Assembly (NCBI GenBank): GCA_963774555.1
Contig: CAVZFL010000002.1
Span: forward strand, 620,001-684,000
Direction: 5' to 3'
Source: VRUE01 sp963774555
GTDB taxonomy: Bacteria; Actinomycetota; Thermoleophilia; Solirubrobacterales; 70-9
Length of the DNA: 64,000 nucleotides
Shown: positions 50,415-58,688 of the stretch, piece after piece
How positions within the stretch are numbered: the stretch's first letter is position 1
Layout: every line of letters starts with the position of its first letter
Notes under the pieces: generated by a model
Database searches by the model: none
The model's input: the letters and a program-made list of their open reading frames with translations, nothing else
Told to the model about the DNA's origin: nothing
Position numbers and translations under genes: made by a program

Positions 50415-50836
50415 GACTCGTCGCGCTCGGAGTCTGGGTCGACTATTCGCCAGAGCCGGGTTTCCGGCGGCTCATCGCCAGGCTCATCGTCCGCCCATTG
50501 CCAAGGGGCGGGTTCATGGGGGTCCTGGGGCTTCCTGGGACGGCCAGCCCTCTTGCGCTCCCCTCCACGAAGTCGGGCCCGCCCGATCGGGCTGGGGAGC
50601 GGCTCGGGAATCAGGCGATCGAGCACCTCGATCTGGCCTAGGGCCCGCAGGGCCCGGATCAGGCTGCTCACCCTGACCTCGCGCCCACCCTCGATCCGCT
50701 CCAGAGTGCTCTTGCCGATCCCAGCGTCGTTGGCGAGCTCTTCCTGGGTCATGTTGCGCTCAAGTCTCGTGCGGGCGAGGCGCGAGCCCAGCTCACGCAG
50801 GACCGTCTCGTCGCTGTTTTGCGCTTCGATCTTCAT
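50411..50836 (-). CDS. hipB: HipB-like Xre-family antitoxin
   Basis: A 141-residue protein. The N-terminal HTH_3 domain (RLARTRLERNMTQEELANDA, GIGKSTLERIEGGREVRVSS) is followed by a proline-rich charged tail. It is expected to bind and neutralise HipA and repress the operon. ATG at 50836 with AAAGGG upstream; the stop overlaps the hipA start. Confidence 0.9.
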   Translation of the reverse strand: MKIEAQNSDETVLRELGSRLARTRLERNMTQEELANDAGIGKSTLERIEGGREVRVSSLIRALRALGQIEVLDRLIPEPLPSPIGRARLRGGERKRAGRPRKPQDPHEPAPWQWADDEPGDEPPETRLWRIVDPDSERDES

Positions 50837-51172
50837 AATTCCCTTTAGGAAAGGACTTAAAGGCGAATATCGCTTTTAATCATCTTATAAGCAGAATTGT
50901 ATCAATTCTTATATTCATCATCGAATATTACTCTTGATGAATAAGGATTTAAAGCCAAAATGGGCTTTTACTCTGCTGCTTAGATGAATTAAGCCACGAG
51001 AGTATTTCGACCGCAGACCCCACTGGGCCCGAGTCCCTATGAGTCCCGAATTCGTACCTAGAACCCAAGTGCGAACTTGGCGTCCTCGGTCATCATCACG
51101 CGGGAGGCTGGACATGACGGCCCTGCAAATCGACCACTTCTGTCAGTTGTGGGGATGACGGTGGGGATGGCG
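50837..51172. other. AT-rich spacer with hipBA operator candidate and left attachment repeat
   Basis: The 336-bp gap is far richer in AT than its surroundings (50860-51000). CCTTTA (50842-50847) and TAAAGG (50858-50863) form a symmetric site just upstream of hipB. The left att repeat is at 51057-51097 and two GTGGGGATG boxes are at 51149-51157 and 51161-51169. I see no gene; the short minus-strand frame 50918-51115 is explained by the att sequence. Confidence 0.6.
51057..51097. repeat. Left attachment repeat (attL)
   Basis: 41 nt starting CCTAGAACCCAAG and ending GGTCATCATC, with one mismatch to 60028-60068. On the minus strand it repeats the last codons of the DUF59 gene (MMTEDAKFALGF and stop), but without the rest of that gene. 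Weaker similarity extends left to 51035. Confidence 0.85.
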
Positions 51173-51658
51173 CTACCGCTTCCCCTGCAGAATCTCTCCG
51201 TCGTAGGGAACCCGGAGGCTGATTCCTAAATACTGCCCGTCCTCCGCTCGCCCGATATAGGCCATGCAGATCGCGCGCTTGCCCTCTTCATTGAGGGCGC
51301 GCAGACGCCGATTGAAGCGTTTGGCGCTCCCCCGCGGCAAATGGCCGACGTGCTCCCCGTCAACCTCGACCCGGACCGCGTTCTTGTCGTGCGGATTATC
51401 CGGATCACGCACCAACTCTGCGCTGCACTCGTACCCATGCTCCCCGGTCGGCGGGCACCCGCTGACTCGGATCAGCGCGTCCTGGTAGAAGGACTCGCCG
51501 ACGACGTTGAGTCGCATGCAGTCGTCGTAGCGACTCCAGTCCACAGGCTCACCCGTTACAACGCGCCCCTCCATGGAATGCCCTTGTCGGGCAGGAGGCG
51601 CTGGCTCGGGCTTTTGCAAGCCGAACAAATCTCGCCAGCGCTTGCCGTCTCCCCGCAT
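51173..51658 (-). CDS. HIRAN-domain protein
   Basis: A 161-residue protein whose C-terminal half matches HIRAN: NVVGESFYQDALIRVSG, CSAELVRDPDNPHDKNAVRV and EVDGEHVGHLPRGSAKRFN. Standalone HIRAN proteins are thought to recognise damaged or free DNA ends. The N-terminal 40 residues are basic. The start at 51658 is approximate; the frame extends to 51742 without family sequence. It is the leftmost gene of the element. Confidence 0.75.
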   Translation of the reverse strand: MRGDGKRWRDLFGLQKPEPAPPARQGHSMEGRVVTGEPVDWSRYDDCMRLNVVGESFYQDALIRVSGCPPTGEHGYECSAELVRDPDNPHDKNAVRVEVDGEHVGHLPRGSAKRFNRRLRALNEEGKRAICMAYIGRAEDGQYLGISLRVPYDGEILQGKR

Positions 51659-51744
51659 CAGTCGTCGAAGCCTCCCCGCGCCCTCGCTGTAATGGCCAGA
51701 CGAAAGCCTAAGCGTTCGGATTGCGGCCGTGCAATGTGGCAAAT

Positions 51745-51850
51745 CAGCGGCTTCTCGGGGGCCGAGGCACCCGGACGGACCTTGTGCCCAGCCCCCGTAG
51801 GGAGGCCCGCCCGAGTCCCTGCGAAAGCCCCGACCCCCGAAAAGCCGCTG
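51745..51850. repeat. 106-nt region bounded by a 17-bp inverted repeat
   Basis: CAGCGGCTTCTCGGGGG (51745-51761) pairs with 51834-51850 (16 of 17). It fills the gap between the HIRAN gene and its upstream neighbour. The interior is GC-rich with no reading frame I would defend. It may be a terminator complex or a structured RNA. Confidence 0.55.
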
Positions 51851-52174
51851 TCAACACCAGGCAGACCAGCCGTCCCGCCCGCTCAGGCGCTTGATGTGAA
51901 GCGCTGAGCGGCTCGGCAAGACGAGGAAGCCGTTGCTGTGCAGCAGCCCACCAATGACGAGATCGCGGACGGCCCGCGCGAGCGCCATACCGCCAAGGAG
52001 ATCGTCAGGGTTCTCGAACAGCTCGCAGGCGATTGCCGGGAACGTCAGCAGCACCGGGTATTCGCGCAGGATCACGTCGAGGACGACGCGCTGCAATTCC
52101 TCGTCGGTCATGGCGCTGAGCGAGGGGGCGCGGCGCAGGCGGCGACGCCAAGCGCCGCCGCCGCTCCGCCACAT
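51851..52174 (-). CDS. Small protein of unknown function in mobile element
   Basis: A 107-residue protein with an Arg-rich start, then MTDEELQRVVLDVILREYPV and ALARAVRDLVIGGLLHSNGF, a helix arrangement reminiscent of a winged helix. The ATG at 52174 overlaps the previous stop (TGATG) and has GGAGG 7 nt upstream; a second ATG at 52111 would remove the basic leader. It is cotranslated with the 52174-52527 gene. A DNA-binding role is only a guess. Confidence 0.5.
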   Translation of the reverse strand: MWRSGGGAWRRRLRRAPSLSAMTDEELQRVVLDVILREYPVLLTFPAIACELFENPDDLLGGMALARAVRDLVIGGLLHSNGFLVLPSRSALHIKRLSGRDGWSAWC

Positions 52175-52527
52175 CAAGACACCTCCACGCTGAGCGCTGC
52201 GAGCAAACCGTGCAGGGCATCGTGGTTGGCGACGATCTCCGCGTACTCGCTCGCCTCGTCATAGGCGAGCGCCGCCACCTCCATAACGGCTCGCGCCGTC
52301 TCGTCGGGGACGAGGACCCGGCCATCCGCCACCCCCGACCGCAGCCGATCAAGCGCCTCTGCGTCCCGGCTGGCCGCATCGGGGCACCTCATCTTCTCGG
52401 GGTGGGCCAGGTCGCGTCGAACGTCCTCCAGCCAATCGGCCAGAAGGTCGCTGAGGATCGTGACTTGTGAGGGACGCAGATCGAGCGGCACGGCCCGCCT
52501 GCCATCCGTAGGGTTCTGCTCAGCCAT
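52174..52527 (-). CDS. Helical protein of unknown function in mobile element
   Basis: A 117-residue, acidic, probably all-helical protein (ILSDLLADWLEDVRRDLAHP; EVAALAYDEASEYAEIVANH). Not recognised. It is the first of a minus-strand pair with the preceding entry. Confidence 0.5.
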   Translation of the reverse strand: MAEQNPTDGRRAVPLDLRPSQVTILSDLLADWLEDVRRDLAHPEKMRCPDAASRDAEALDRLRSGVADGRVLVPDETARAVMEVAALAYDEASEYAEIVANHDALHGLLAALSVEVS

Positions 52528-52636
52528 GAGGAGCTAATGCCTCCTTGTGGTCAGGCTCCCGGTTGGCGTCCAACCGCCGCCGGGAGCCGCTTTTCGTTCG
52601 GACTCCCGCGAGATTAACAGTTTTTAGGGGGCTCCC

Positions 52637-52846
52637 CTAATCCTTGTCGAGGATTTCTTTGACTCGCGTCAGATGCAGATCGGCCGCTTCGCCTATCTCA
52701 CGGAGCGTCAGACCGGCTTTCCGTGCCAGCTCGAAACTCTCGCGTCGGGCCTCGCGGGCTTCCTCATGCTGGCTGCCGGTTCGCTCAAACTTCGACTGCG
52801 CGCGCTTCACAGCAGCGCGAGCATTTTGCTTGGAGTCCTTCGGCAT
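52637..52846 (-). CDS. Small helix-turn-helix protein
   Basis: A 69-residue basic protein (MPKDSKQNARAAVKRAQSKF) ending in LARKAGLTLREIGEAADLHL, then TRVKEILDKD, a clear C-terminal helix-turn-helix. Proteins of this shape occur on actinobacterial plasmids and integrated elements. The ATG at 52846 is the natural start; the open frame to 53170 runs antisense to the next gene pair. It is divergent from that pair and may regulate it. Confidence 0.6.
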   Translation of the reverse strand: MPKDSKQNARAAVKRAQSKFERTGSQHEEAREARRESFELARKAGLTLREIGEAADLHLTRVKEILDKD

Positions 52847-52900
52847 CGACCGCAGCCTATTCGCCGTCGCCGTCCGCTTCACATGTGAGGCTGCCCAGCC

Positions 52901-53203
52901 GTGCCTTATGAGCGGACAATAGATATCGAGATCGTTGACGGGGTGCTCATCCGGTTCAGTCAGTCCGGGAGGCCGATTGAGCGCTACTCGGTCGTCCTGC
53001 TCGTCTTCGAGAACGGCGACTGGCAAACCGTCCGCGTCTACGACAACCATCTCGGCACCCACCACATGCACCGCTACACTCGGAAGGCCGGAAAGCAGCC
53101 TGAGTCGGCGTTCCACGAGGGTTCGACGGCAGAGGCCATTCCGGCAGCAATCGACCACCTGAAGACGCACTGGGAAGCGATAATCGCCTCATGGAAAAGC
53201 TAG
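52901..53203 (+). CDS. Small protein resembling DUF7718, unknown function
   Basis: A 100-residue protein (TIDIEIVDGVLIRFSQSGRP, VVLLVFENGDWQTVRVYDNH, THHMHRYTRKAGKQPESAFH). Beta strands are followed by a C-terminal helix ending ATHL-like sequence before AIIASWKS. I recall similar proteins as a DUF, often upstream of a small acidic gene. GTG start; it overlaps the next gene by 13 nt, so the two are a pair, possibly toxin-antitoxin-like. Confidence 0.6.
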   Translation: MPYERTIDIEIVDGVLIRFSQSGRPIERYSVVLLVFENGDWQTVRVYDNHLGTHHMHRYTRKAGKQPESAFHEGSTAEAIPAAIDHLKTHWEAIIASWKS

Positions 53204-53565
53204 CTCGCAGCAAGAACACTCCGGGCACCGATGCCGCCTTCGACCTTCTGAGCGAAATCGCTGTCGATCCGAGCAGCGACGAGCGCTATCCAGACGGGAC
53301 CGTTTTGATCCCTGCTGATTCGCCCGATGCTTCGGTGTCGATGTCTCGGGCCATCGAGAAGCGGAGGCCGATTGCCATCGTCTTCCCGGACGGCTCGGAT
53401 GTCGTCGCTCGGCCCCCCACTTCATCCAGGGCGGCCCTAATGGTCGTCACCAGCCTCCTCTGGCTGGCTGAGCACATCCGGCGCAGACGGGATCGGCCGA
53501 GCTTCGTGCCTCGTGAGTGGGTGACCGAGTTTCACGCCGCGAGTGACCCCAAGCTCGCTGCATAG
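53191..53565 (+). CDS. Partner of DUF7718-like gene, unknown function
   Basis: A 124-residue protein with TDAAFDLLSEIAVDPSSDER, PIAIVFPDGSDVVARPPTSS and a C-terminal helical WLAEHIRRRRDRPSFVPREW. Not recognised. Translationally coupled to the preceding gene by a 13-nt overlap. It is followed by the branched inverted-repeat structure and the converging relaxase gene. Confidence 0.55.
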   Translation: MEKLARSKNTPGTDAAFDLLSEIAVDPSSDERYPDGTVLIPADSPDASVSMSRAIEKRRPIAIVFPDGSDVVARPPTSSRAALMVVTSLLWLAEHIRRRRDRPSFVPREWVTEFHAASDPKLAA

Positions 53566-53582
53566 AGCCGCCCACCTCCCCA

Positions 53583-53698
53583 CCCGACCTACCCGCAGAA
53601 CCAGCACCGCTCGGGCGAATGTCAAGGGCGCGGAGCGCCCGACCCCCGAAGGGGGTTGACCTTCGCCCGAGCGGTGCTTCAATCGCCGGTAGGTCGGG
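53583..53698. other. Three-way-junction inverted-repeat structure beside relaxase gene (oriT candidate)
   Basis: An outer 11-bp stem (CCCGACCTACC, 53583-53593 with 53688-53698) encloses a 23-nt stem (53603-53625 with 53656-53678, 22 of 23). Inside that are two small hairpins: GGGCGC/GCGCCC (53626-53640) and ACCCCC/GGGGGT (53642-53656). It lies between convergent genes, 10 nt from the relaxase stop. It could be a transfer origin, a bidirectional terminator or a structured RNA. Confidence 0.6.
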
Positions 53699-53707
53699 GG
53701 GTCAGGG

Positions 53708-56700
53708 TCACCGGCCGATGCTCAGTCCTCTGCCGAGCTGACGCGCTCTCGCCGCGTGCTGGCCGAGGCCAAGGGCTCGCTGTGCCTCTCGAATTCTTCG
53801 CCACATCGCCTCCTGTCGTGCTCGCTCGGCCCCTCGTTTCGCCTCCCGTCCAAGGGCTCTGTTCGGGTCCGTGATGCCGTGCTCCTGGCGGTAGCGCTCG
53901 ATCCGAAAGACGCCGCAATCCCATGCCTTCTGTCTCGCCGGATCGCTCGGCCTCTCCCCCAGCTCTGCCTTGACGTAGGCGGGCGGGGAGATCCGCGCGG
54001 CGATGATCGCCAGCTCGCGACGCTGCGCGAGAACCTGTTCGGCGACGGCGAGCTCACGGCGAGCCGCGTCCCCGACGACGGGCACGTCCGCCAGCTCGAC
54101 CCCAAGACGCGCCGTTTCCCGGCGCGACCTCGCCTCCCAGGAGTCGATGCAGGCCAGCTCCGCGCGGCGCTCGCGGCGAGGTAGATCCTCCCCTGTCTCG
54201 CGCTCAGCCGCAAAGCCCTCGATTCGCTCGCGGGCTCGCTCGATCCGATCCTGCAAGCTGCGCCACTGGTTCTCTCGGCTCTCCTCACCGCGTGCGGCGA
54301 TCCGCAGCTCGTCACGTCGAGTGACCAGCTCCTCGCTCGGCAGGCCGGAGAACTTCGAGCGCAGCGCCTCGTCGTGCGCTGCGAGCTGCGCGCGGTCGCG
54401 TTCGGCGGCTTCGGCAATGTGCGGAATGCCCTCGCGCAAGTAGGGCGACTCCGGGGCGATCTCCTCGCGGTGGGTCTGAATCTCCGGCGTGGCGTAGATG
54501 AACGTCTCCTCGCGGCTGCGAGAGGCGGCGACGTACAGCTCCTGCTTGTCCATCGAGGGGTCGGCGGCGACGAAGGCCCGATCTACGGTCGTGCCCTGCG
54601 CCGAGTAGGTCGTCACGGCGTAGGCATGTTCGAGCGCCGGGGCGTCTGAGTGCGGGTTGGTCTGAGCCAGGTAGTCGGCTCCGACTTCGACCGCCTTGGC
54701 CTGGTCGATGCCGTTGAGGACGATGCGCCGCTCGGTCGCGTCGACCTCGGCAACCTGCCAACGCTCCCTATTGAAGATTTCGGCACGCGGATCGTTGACG
54801 CGGGTGATGACGAGATCGCCGGCGGCGAAGCTCGCCTCGCCGACTTCGATCTCCTGCCGGCCGAGCTGCCCGGCCTGACGGCGGACCTCTCGCGCGATCT
54901 CGTTCAAGCGCCTGACCTCGGCGTTCTGCTTGGCCACCATCACGGCGTCCTCGCCGCGCGAGAACGCCTCGTGCCAGTCGCGGACCATCGCCTCGCGGCG
55001 CTCCTCGGCGTTTGGAGCGACCGTGACCCGCTCTTGTGACTGGTAGAGGCTCAGAGCCTCGCGGCCCTCGCCTTCGCGTATTCGCTTCGCCGCGTCGCGG
55101 TCGAGGTCGTGGCGATGGCGGATCACTTCGTCCAGGTGGATCGCCTCGCCGCGCTCCGCGAGAGCGCGGAACAGCCCGCCCGCCTCGACCTCGCCAAGCT
55201 GCTCGGGATCGCCGACGAGGACGAGCTTCGCCTGTGCTCGCTCGGCATGGGAGACGAGTCGCGCCAAAGTGGCCGAATCCACCATCCCGGCCTCGTCGAT
55301 CAAGAGGACCGATCCGCGCGGCAAGCCCTCCCCGCCTTCGTGCTCGGCCCGGTCGAGCTTCATGAGCAGGCTTGCGATGCTCGATGCTGGCAAGCCCTCG
55401 GCTCGCATCACGTTCGCCGCCCGCCAAGTCGGCGCTGCGGCGCGTAGCTCAATCCCAGCCTGCGCCCAGCCCTCGGCTACCGCGACGATGGCGAAGGTCT
55501 TGCCGCTGCCCGCCTCGCCGATCACCACGGCAACTCCCTCGGGACTCATCAAGAGGCGGCGGATCATCTCGCGCTGGTCGTCCTTCAAGGTCGGGCGAGC
55601 GTGAATGACGCGAGCCGCGGTCAGCTCTCCTGCGGGTGTCGGCCCCTGCGCTCGCATTCGCTCGGCGGCGGCAAGCGCCTCGCGCTCAAACTCCCAGATG
55701 CGCCGGGTCGTGTAGCGGGGGCCTTTCGCGCCATCGCCGATCTGGATCACGGAATCGGACGCGAGGAAGAGATCGGCCAGGCGCTCGACCTCCGCGCCTT
55801 CTGCGCCCTGCGGCAGCGAGTCGGCGACGGCCTGGATCGCCGCGCGGCGGTCGAAGTGGGACGCGGATGCCGTGACGGCGCGGCCAAGCTGAATCTCTGA
55901 GACTGCGGGCGCGTCGCGCTTGTCGATCCTCACCGCCGCCTCACCGTCGAAGGTGCGCGCGATCGTCTCGTGATCCAAACCGATCTCCTCGGCTCTCGAT
56001 CGCCAGCGCTCAAGCAGCTCGCCGTGGCCGACATCGGGCTCCTTTGGTTTGCGGGTGGCGAGCGCCGCGACCTGCATGGAACGTGCGGAAGCGCTCGGGC
56101 CCGCAGCCTCGAGTATTTCCGCGCGGCGGGTGGAGAAGGCGCGCAAGTGCTCGTCGGCGAAACCGGAGACCTCGGCGATGCCGTTGCGGACCTGCTGCCA
56201 CTCCACCCCGAGGCGGCGGGTCAGCTCGTGGCGAAGGTGGGCCTCGTAGATGTATCCGGCAGCCTTGGCGTGGTCGTAGATCGCCGGGTGGTAGAGACGG
56301 GTCCAGCGCCCGTCCGGTCCCTTGGTCGCGTTGGCGACGAGAACGTGGGTGTGGAGCTGGGGGTCTCCGTTGCGCGAGGAGCGGTGTACGTAGCCCGCCG
56401 CCAGGTAGCCGCGGCCCTTGACGAACTCCGAGCCTCCCGCGCCCCTGCGGGTCCAGCACGCCTCGCGTTGCATGTAGTCGAGGGCGGCTCCTACCGCTTC
56501 GCGGTCGGCGGCTTTGACCTCGACGGCTGCGACGGGGCCGCCGAGGCTCCAGAGCAAGGAGACGGACTTGGGAGCCGAGAAGGTGAGGTCGAAACCGGGG
56601 ACCGAGCCGCTGGACGGAACGCCGCGCATCCCAACCAGCGGCTCCCCGTCAACAGGATTGCGGCCGGTCAGTATCGCTTCGAGCTGCGCGGCCTCGACCT

Positions 56701-56848
56701 CGCCGGAGAGCCCCAGATCCTCAGCGGCATCGCCAAGCCATTCCCCGGCGACCTCCCCCTCGCCGGAGTAGTAGTCCTCAGCGCCTTCCGCGACCTTGTC
56801 GAGGTAGTAGTGCTCCTGTCCTTTGCCGAGCTTGCCGATCGAGAGCAT
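53708..56848 (-). CDS. MobF/TraA-type conjugative relaxase-helicase
   Basis: About 1046 residues from the ATG at 56848 (an ATG at 56884 is also possible). The TrwC-like relaxase domain starts MLSIGKLGKGQEHYYLDKVA with nearby tyrosines, FDLTFSAPKSVSLLWSL and the three-histidine metal motif within HRSSRNGDPQLHTHVLV. The helicase domain has Walker A GEAGSGKTFA, Walker B LLIDEAGMVD, GDPEQLGEVEAGGLF and a C-terminal AVTTYSAQGTTVDRAFVAAD. It should nick oriT and unwind the transferred strand. The length and order are those of full-size MobF proteins, so it looks functional. Confidence 0.93.
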   Translation of the reverse strand: MLSIGKLGKGQEHYYLDKVAEGAEDYYSGEGEVAGEWLGDAAEDLGLSGEVEAAQLEAILTGRNPVDGEPLVGMRGVPSSGSVPGFDLTFSAPKSVSLLWSLGGPVAAVEVKAADREAVGAALDYMQREACWTRRGAGGSEFVKGRGYLAAGYVHRSSRNGDPQLHTHVLVANATKGPDGRWTRLYHPAIYDHAKAAGYIYEAHLRHELTRRLGVEWQQVRNGIAEVSGFADEHLRAFSTRRAEILEAAGPSASARSMQVAALATRKPKEPDVGHGELLERWRSRAEEIGLDHETIARTFDGEAAVRIDKRDAPAVSEIQLGRAVTASASHFDRRAAIQAVADSLPQGAEGAEVERLADLFLASDSVIQIGDGAKGPRYTTRRIWEFEREALAAAERMRAQGPTPAGELTAARVIHARPTLKDDQREMIRRLLMSPEGVAVVIGEAGSGKTFAIVAVAEGWAQAGIELRAAAPTWRAANVMRAEGLPASSIASLLMKLDRAEHEGGEGLPRGSVLLIDEAGMVDSATLARLVSHAERAQAKLVLVGDPEQLGEVEAGGLFRALAERGEAIHLDEVIRHRHDLDRDAAKRIREGEGREALSLYQSQERVTVAPNAEERREAMVRDWHEAFSRGEDAVMVAKQNAEVRRLNEIAREVRRQAGQLGRQEIEVGEASFAAGDLVITRVNDPRAEIFNRERWQVAEVDATERRIVLNGIDQAKAVEVGADYLAQTNPHSDAPALEHAYAVTTYSAQGTTVDRAFVAADPSMDKQELYVAASRSREETFIYATPEIQTHREEIAPESPYLREGIPHIAEAAERDRAQLAAHDEALRSKFSGLPSEELVTRRDELRIAARGEESRENQWRSLQDRIERARERIEGFAAERETGEDLPRRERRAELACIDSWEARSRRETARLGVELADVPVVGDAARRELAVAEQVLAQRRELAIIAARISPPAYVKAELGERPSDPARQKAWDCGVFRIERYRQEHGITDPNRALGREAKRGAERARQEAMWRRIREAQRALGLGQHAARARQLGRGLSIGR

Positions 56849-57196
56849 TCCACGGGGTATGTCCGTGGAGAGCGCCGAATGCATCGATCTCTTAACAAAG
56901 TGATAGTCCGTGAGGGTGGTTGCTGTTGGCTGTTAGGGCTGAGGCTTGGGCGGCTTCTCATGGCTGTATAGCCGCCATGAGTGCCTGACTCTCTTGCCTT
57001 GGCTCTTGCCCTGCTGGCGTGGCTGGTTGATCTGACTTTTGGGTTTGCCTGGCTGCGGAGTTTCCTGGCTGTCCGAGTCGCCCCCGTCGTCGTGGACAGA
57101 CGCGAATTGCCGGGGGCGTTCGCGGGAGCTATCGGACGCATATCCGATGCAAACGACTGATGCAAACGACCTCCTTGGCGGACAACAGGAACAGAG
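56849..57196. other. Regulatory gap between relaxase and excisionase genes
   Basis: The divergent intergenic region of about 350 bp contains CTCATGGC/GCCATGAG (56957-56964 with 56974-56981), enclosing a smaller GGCTATACAGCC-like repeat in a TG-rich stretch. No gene is evident. It may hold promoters for both directions and an operator for the excisionase or the 69-residue HTH protein. Confidence 0.5.
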
Positions 57197-57484
57197 ATGC
57201 CAAATCGCCCTTCACCCCCTCGCCTCGGCTTGACCGTTGAAGAGGCCGCCGAAGCGGTCGGGATGAGCGAGTCGTCGTTCAAGCGTCACGTCCAGCCCGA
57301 GCTGCGCATCGTCCGGCGGGGGAGCCTGCGGATCATCCCCGTACCCGAGATCGAAAGGTGGCTCGAAGGCAACGCGGCATTTGCTGGAGCGGCCCGGCAA
57401 GCGTCTAAGATGCCTCAGACAACAAAGCGCCCCCGCGCCGTTCAAGCGGCCGGGGGCATGGCCCATAGAGAGGTAACTCCATGA
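57197..57484 (+). CDS. xis: Excisionase-like helix-turn-helix protein
   Basis: A 95-residue protein with a MerR/Xis-type winged HTH (TVEEAAEAVGMSESSFKRHV, LRIVRRGSLRIIPVPEIERW). It immediately precedes the integrase with a 4-nt overlap (ATGA), as excisionases of actinobacterial integrated elements do. AGGA lies 6 nt before the ATG. Confidence 0.82.
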   Translation: MPNRPSPPRLGLTVEEAAEAVGMSESSFKRHVQPELRIVRRGSLRIIPVPEIERWLEGNAAFAGAARQASKMPQTTKRPRAVQAAGGMAHREVTP

Positions 57485-58623
57485 GCAAGACGAAGCGTAG
57501 TCCGGCCGTTCAAGGGATCGAAGTCCGAACGGACGCGAAGGGTCAGAAGCGATACAGGGGGACGGTCAGCGACAAGATCGCGGGCAGGCATCTGCGGGGA
57601 CCCTGGACCGGATCGTTGGCCGAGGCGCGGTCCTGGCGGGTGGATGCCCAGGCGCGCCTGCAGGCTGGCACCCTCTCGGCCGCGACCGGGCCGACTGTCG
57701 CTGAGGCAGCAGAGCAATTCATCGCGGACATGAAGTCGGACACGTTCCGGCAGAGGGGCGGGCACGTCTACAAGCCGAGCACCATCCAGGGATACGAACG
57801 CGATCTGACCAAGCACGCCGTGCCGGAGCTGGGGTCGAAGCGGATCAGCCGCCTACAGCGCCCCGAACTTCAACGCTGGGTCGATGGGTTGACGACGCCG
57901 GAGAGATCGCCATCCACGATCAGGAACATCGTCGCCGCCCTGCGGGCCTTGATCGGCTTCGCGGAACTGCGCGGATGGGTCCATGTGAATCCCTGCAACG
58001 GACTTCGACTTCCGGCAGGGCAGAAGGCGCGGGACCGAATCGCCTCCCCCACCGAAGCGGAGGAGCTGATCGCAGCGATGCGCCCCAAGGACCGGGCAAC
58101 GCTTGGCCTCGCTGTCTACGCCGGTCTGCGACTCGGCGAGCTGCTTGCGCTCGACGTTGCCGCCGTCGATCTCGATGGCGGCTGGATTCACGTTCATCGG
58201 AGCTGGGATCGCGGGACCAAGCAGTTCATCCCAACGAAGTCTCGCAAGCCGCGCAGCGTGCCGATCATCGACAAGCTCGCCGCGCTCCTGGCGGACCATT
58301 TCGTCCTCCTCGATCACCCGAACGACGGCTTACTCTTCCCGAGCGCCAACAACTCCGACTGGCCGACCGACGCTGGAATCCTGCGCCGCCGCACTCACGC
58401 CCGCTGGAAGAAGATGGGCCTCAAGCCCCTCGGCTTCCACGAGGGTCGCCACACCTACGCCAGCATCGCAATCGCCGCCGGTCTGAACGCTAAGACCCTG
58501 AGCACCTACCTTGGCCATGCGACGATCACGATTACGCTCGACCGTTATGGACACCTCATGCCGGGCAGCGAGGTGGAAGCGCGCGCGCTACTCGATGCAT
58601 ATCTCGCTGACTCGCCGGACTAG
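57481..58623 (+). CDS. int: Tyrosine recombinase (integrase)
   Basis: A 380-residue phage-type integrase. An N-terminal arm-binding region (about 1-70) and a SAM-like core-binding domain (about 72-170) precede the catalytic domain with R217 (YAGLRLGEL), K253, H320/R323 (HEGRHTYAS), H346 (YLGHAT) and nucleophile Y356 (LDRYGH). All catalytic residues are present. It reads toward attR, 1.4 kb away, with the TIR gene between. Confidence 0.95.
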   Translation: MSKTKRSPAVQGIEVRTDAKGQKRYRGTVSDKIAGRHLRGPWTGSLAEARSWRVDAQARLQAGTLSAATGPTVAEAAEQFIADMKSDTFRQRGGHVYKPSTIQGYERDLTKHAVPELGSKRISRLQRPELQRWVDGLTTPERSPSTIRNIVAALRALIGFAELRGWVHVNPCNGLRLPAGQKARDRIASPTEAEELIAAMRPKDRATLGLAVYAGLRLGELLALDVAAVDLDGGWIHVHRSWDRGTKQFIPTKSRKPRSVPIIDKLAALLADHFVLLDHPNDGLLFPSANNSDWPTDAGILRRRTHARWKKMGLKPLGFHEGRHTYASIAIAAGLNAKTLSTYLGHATITITLDRYGHLMPGSEVEARALLDAYLADSPD

Positions 58624-58688
58624 CTGCCTGACACGCACTTCGGAGGTGTCGGATTTCCTTCGATCTTCACCCCTCTATGCTCGTCGGA

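Noticed and set aside
49104..50836. hipBA as part of the integrated element
   Set aside because: It lies left of attL (51057), so it belongs to the chromosome or a different, older island.
50918..51115. Small minus-strand gene at the left end and its look-alike at 59682-60080
   Set aside because: Their similarity comes from the att repeat read in an out-of-frame register; no independent coding evidence.
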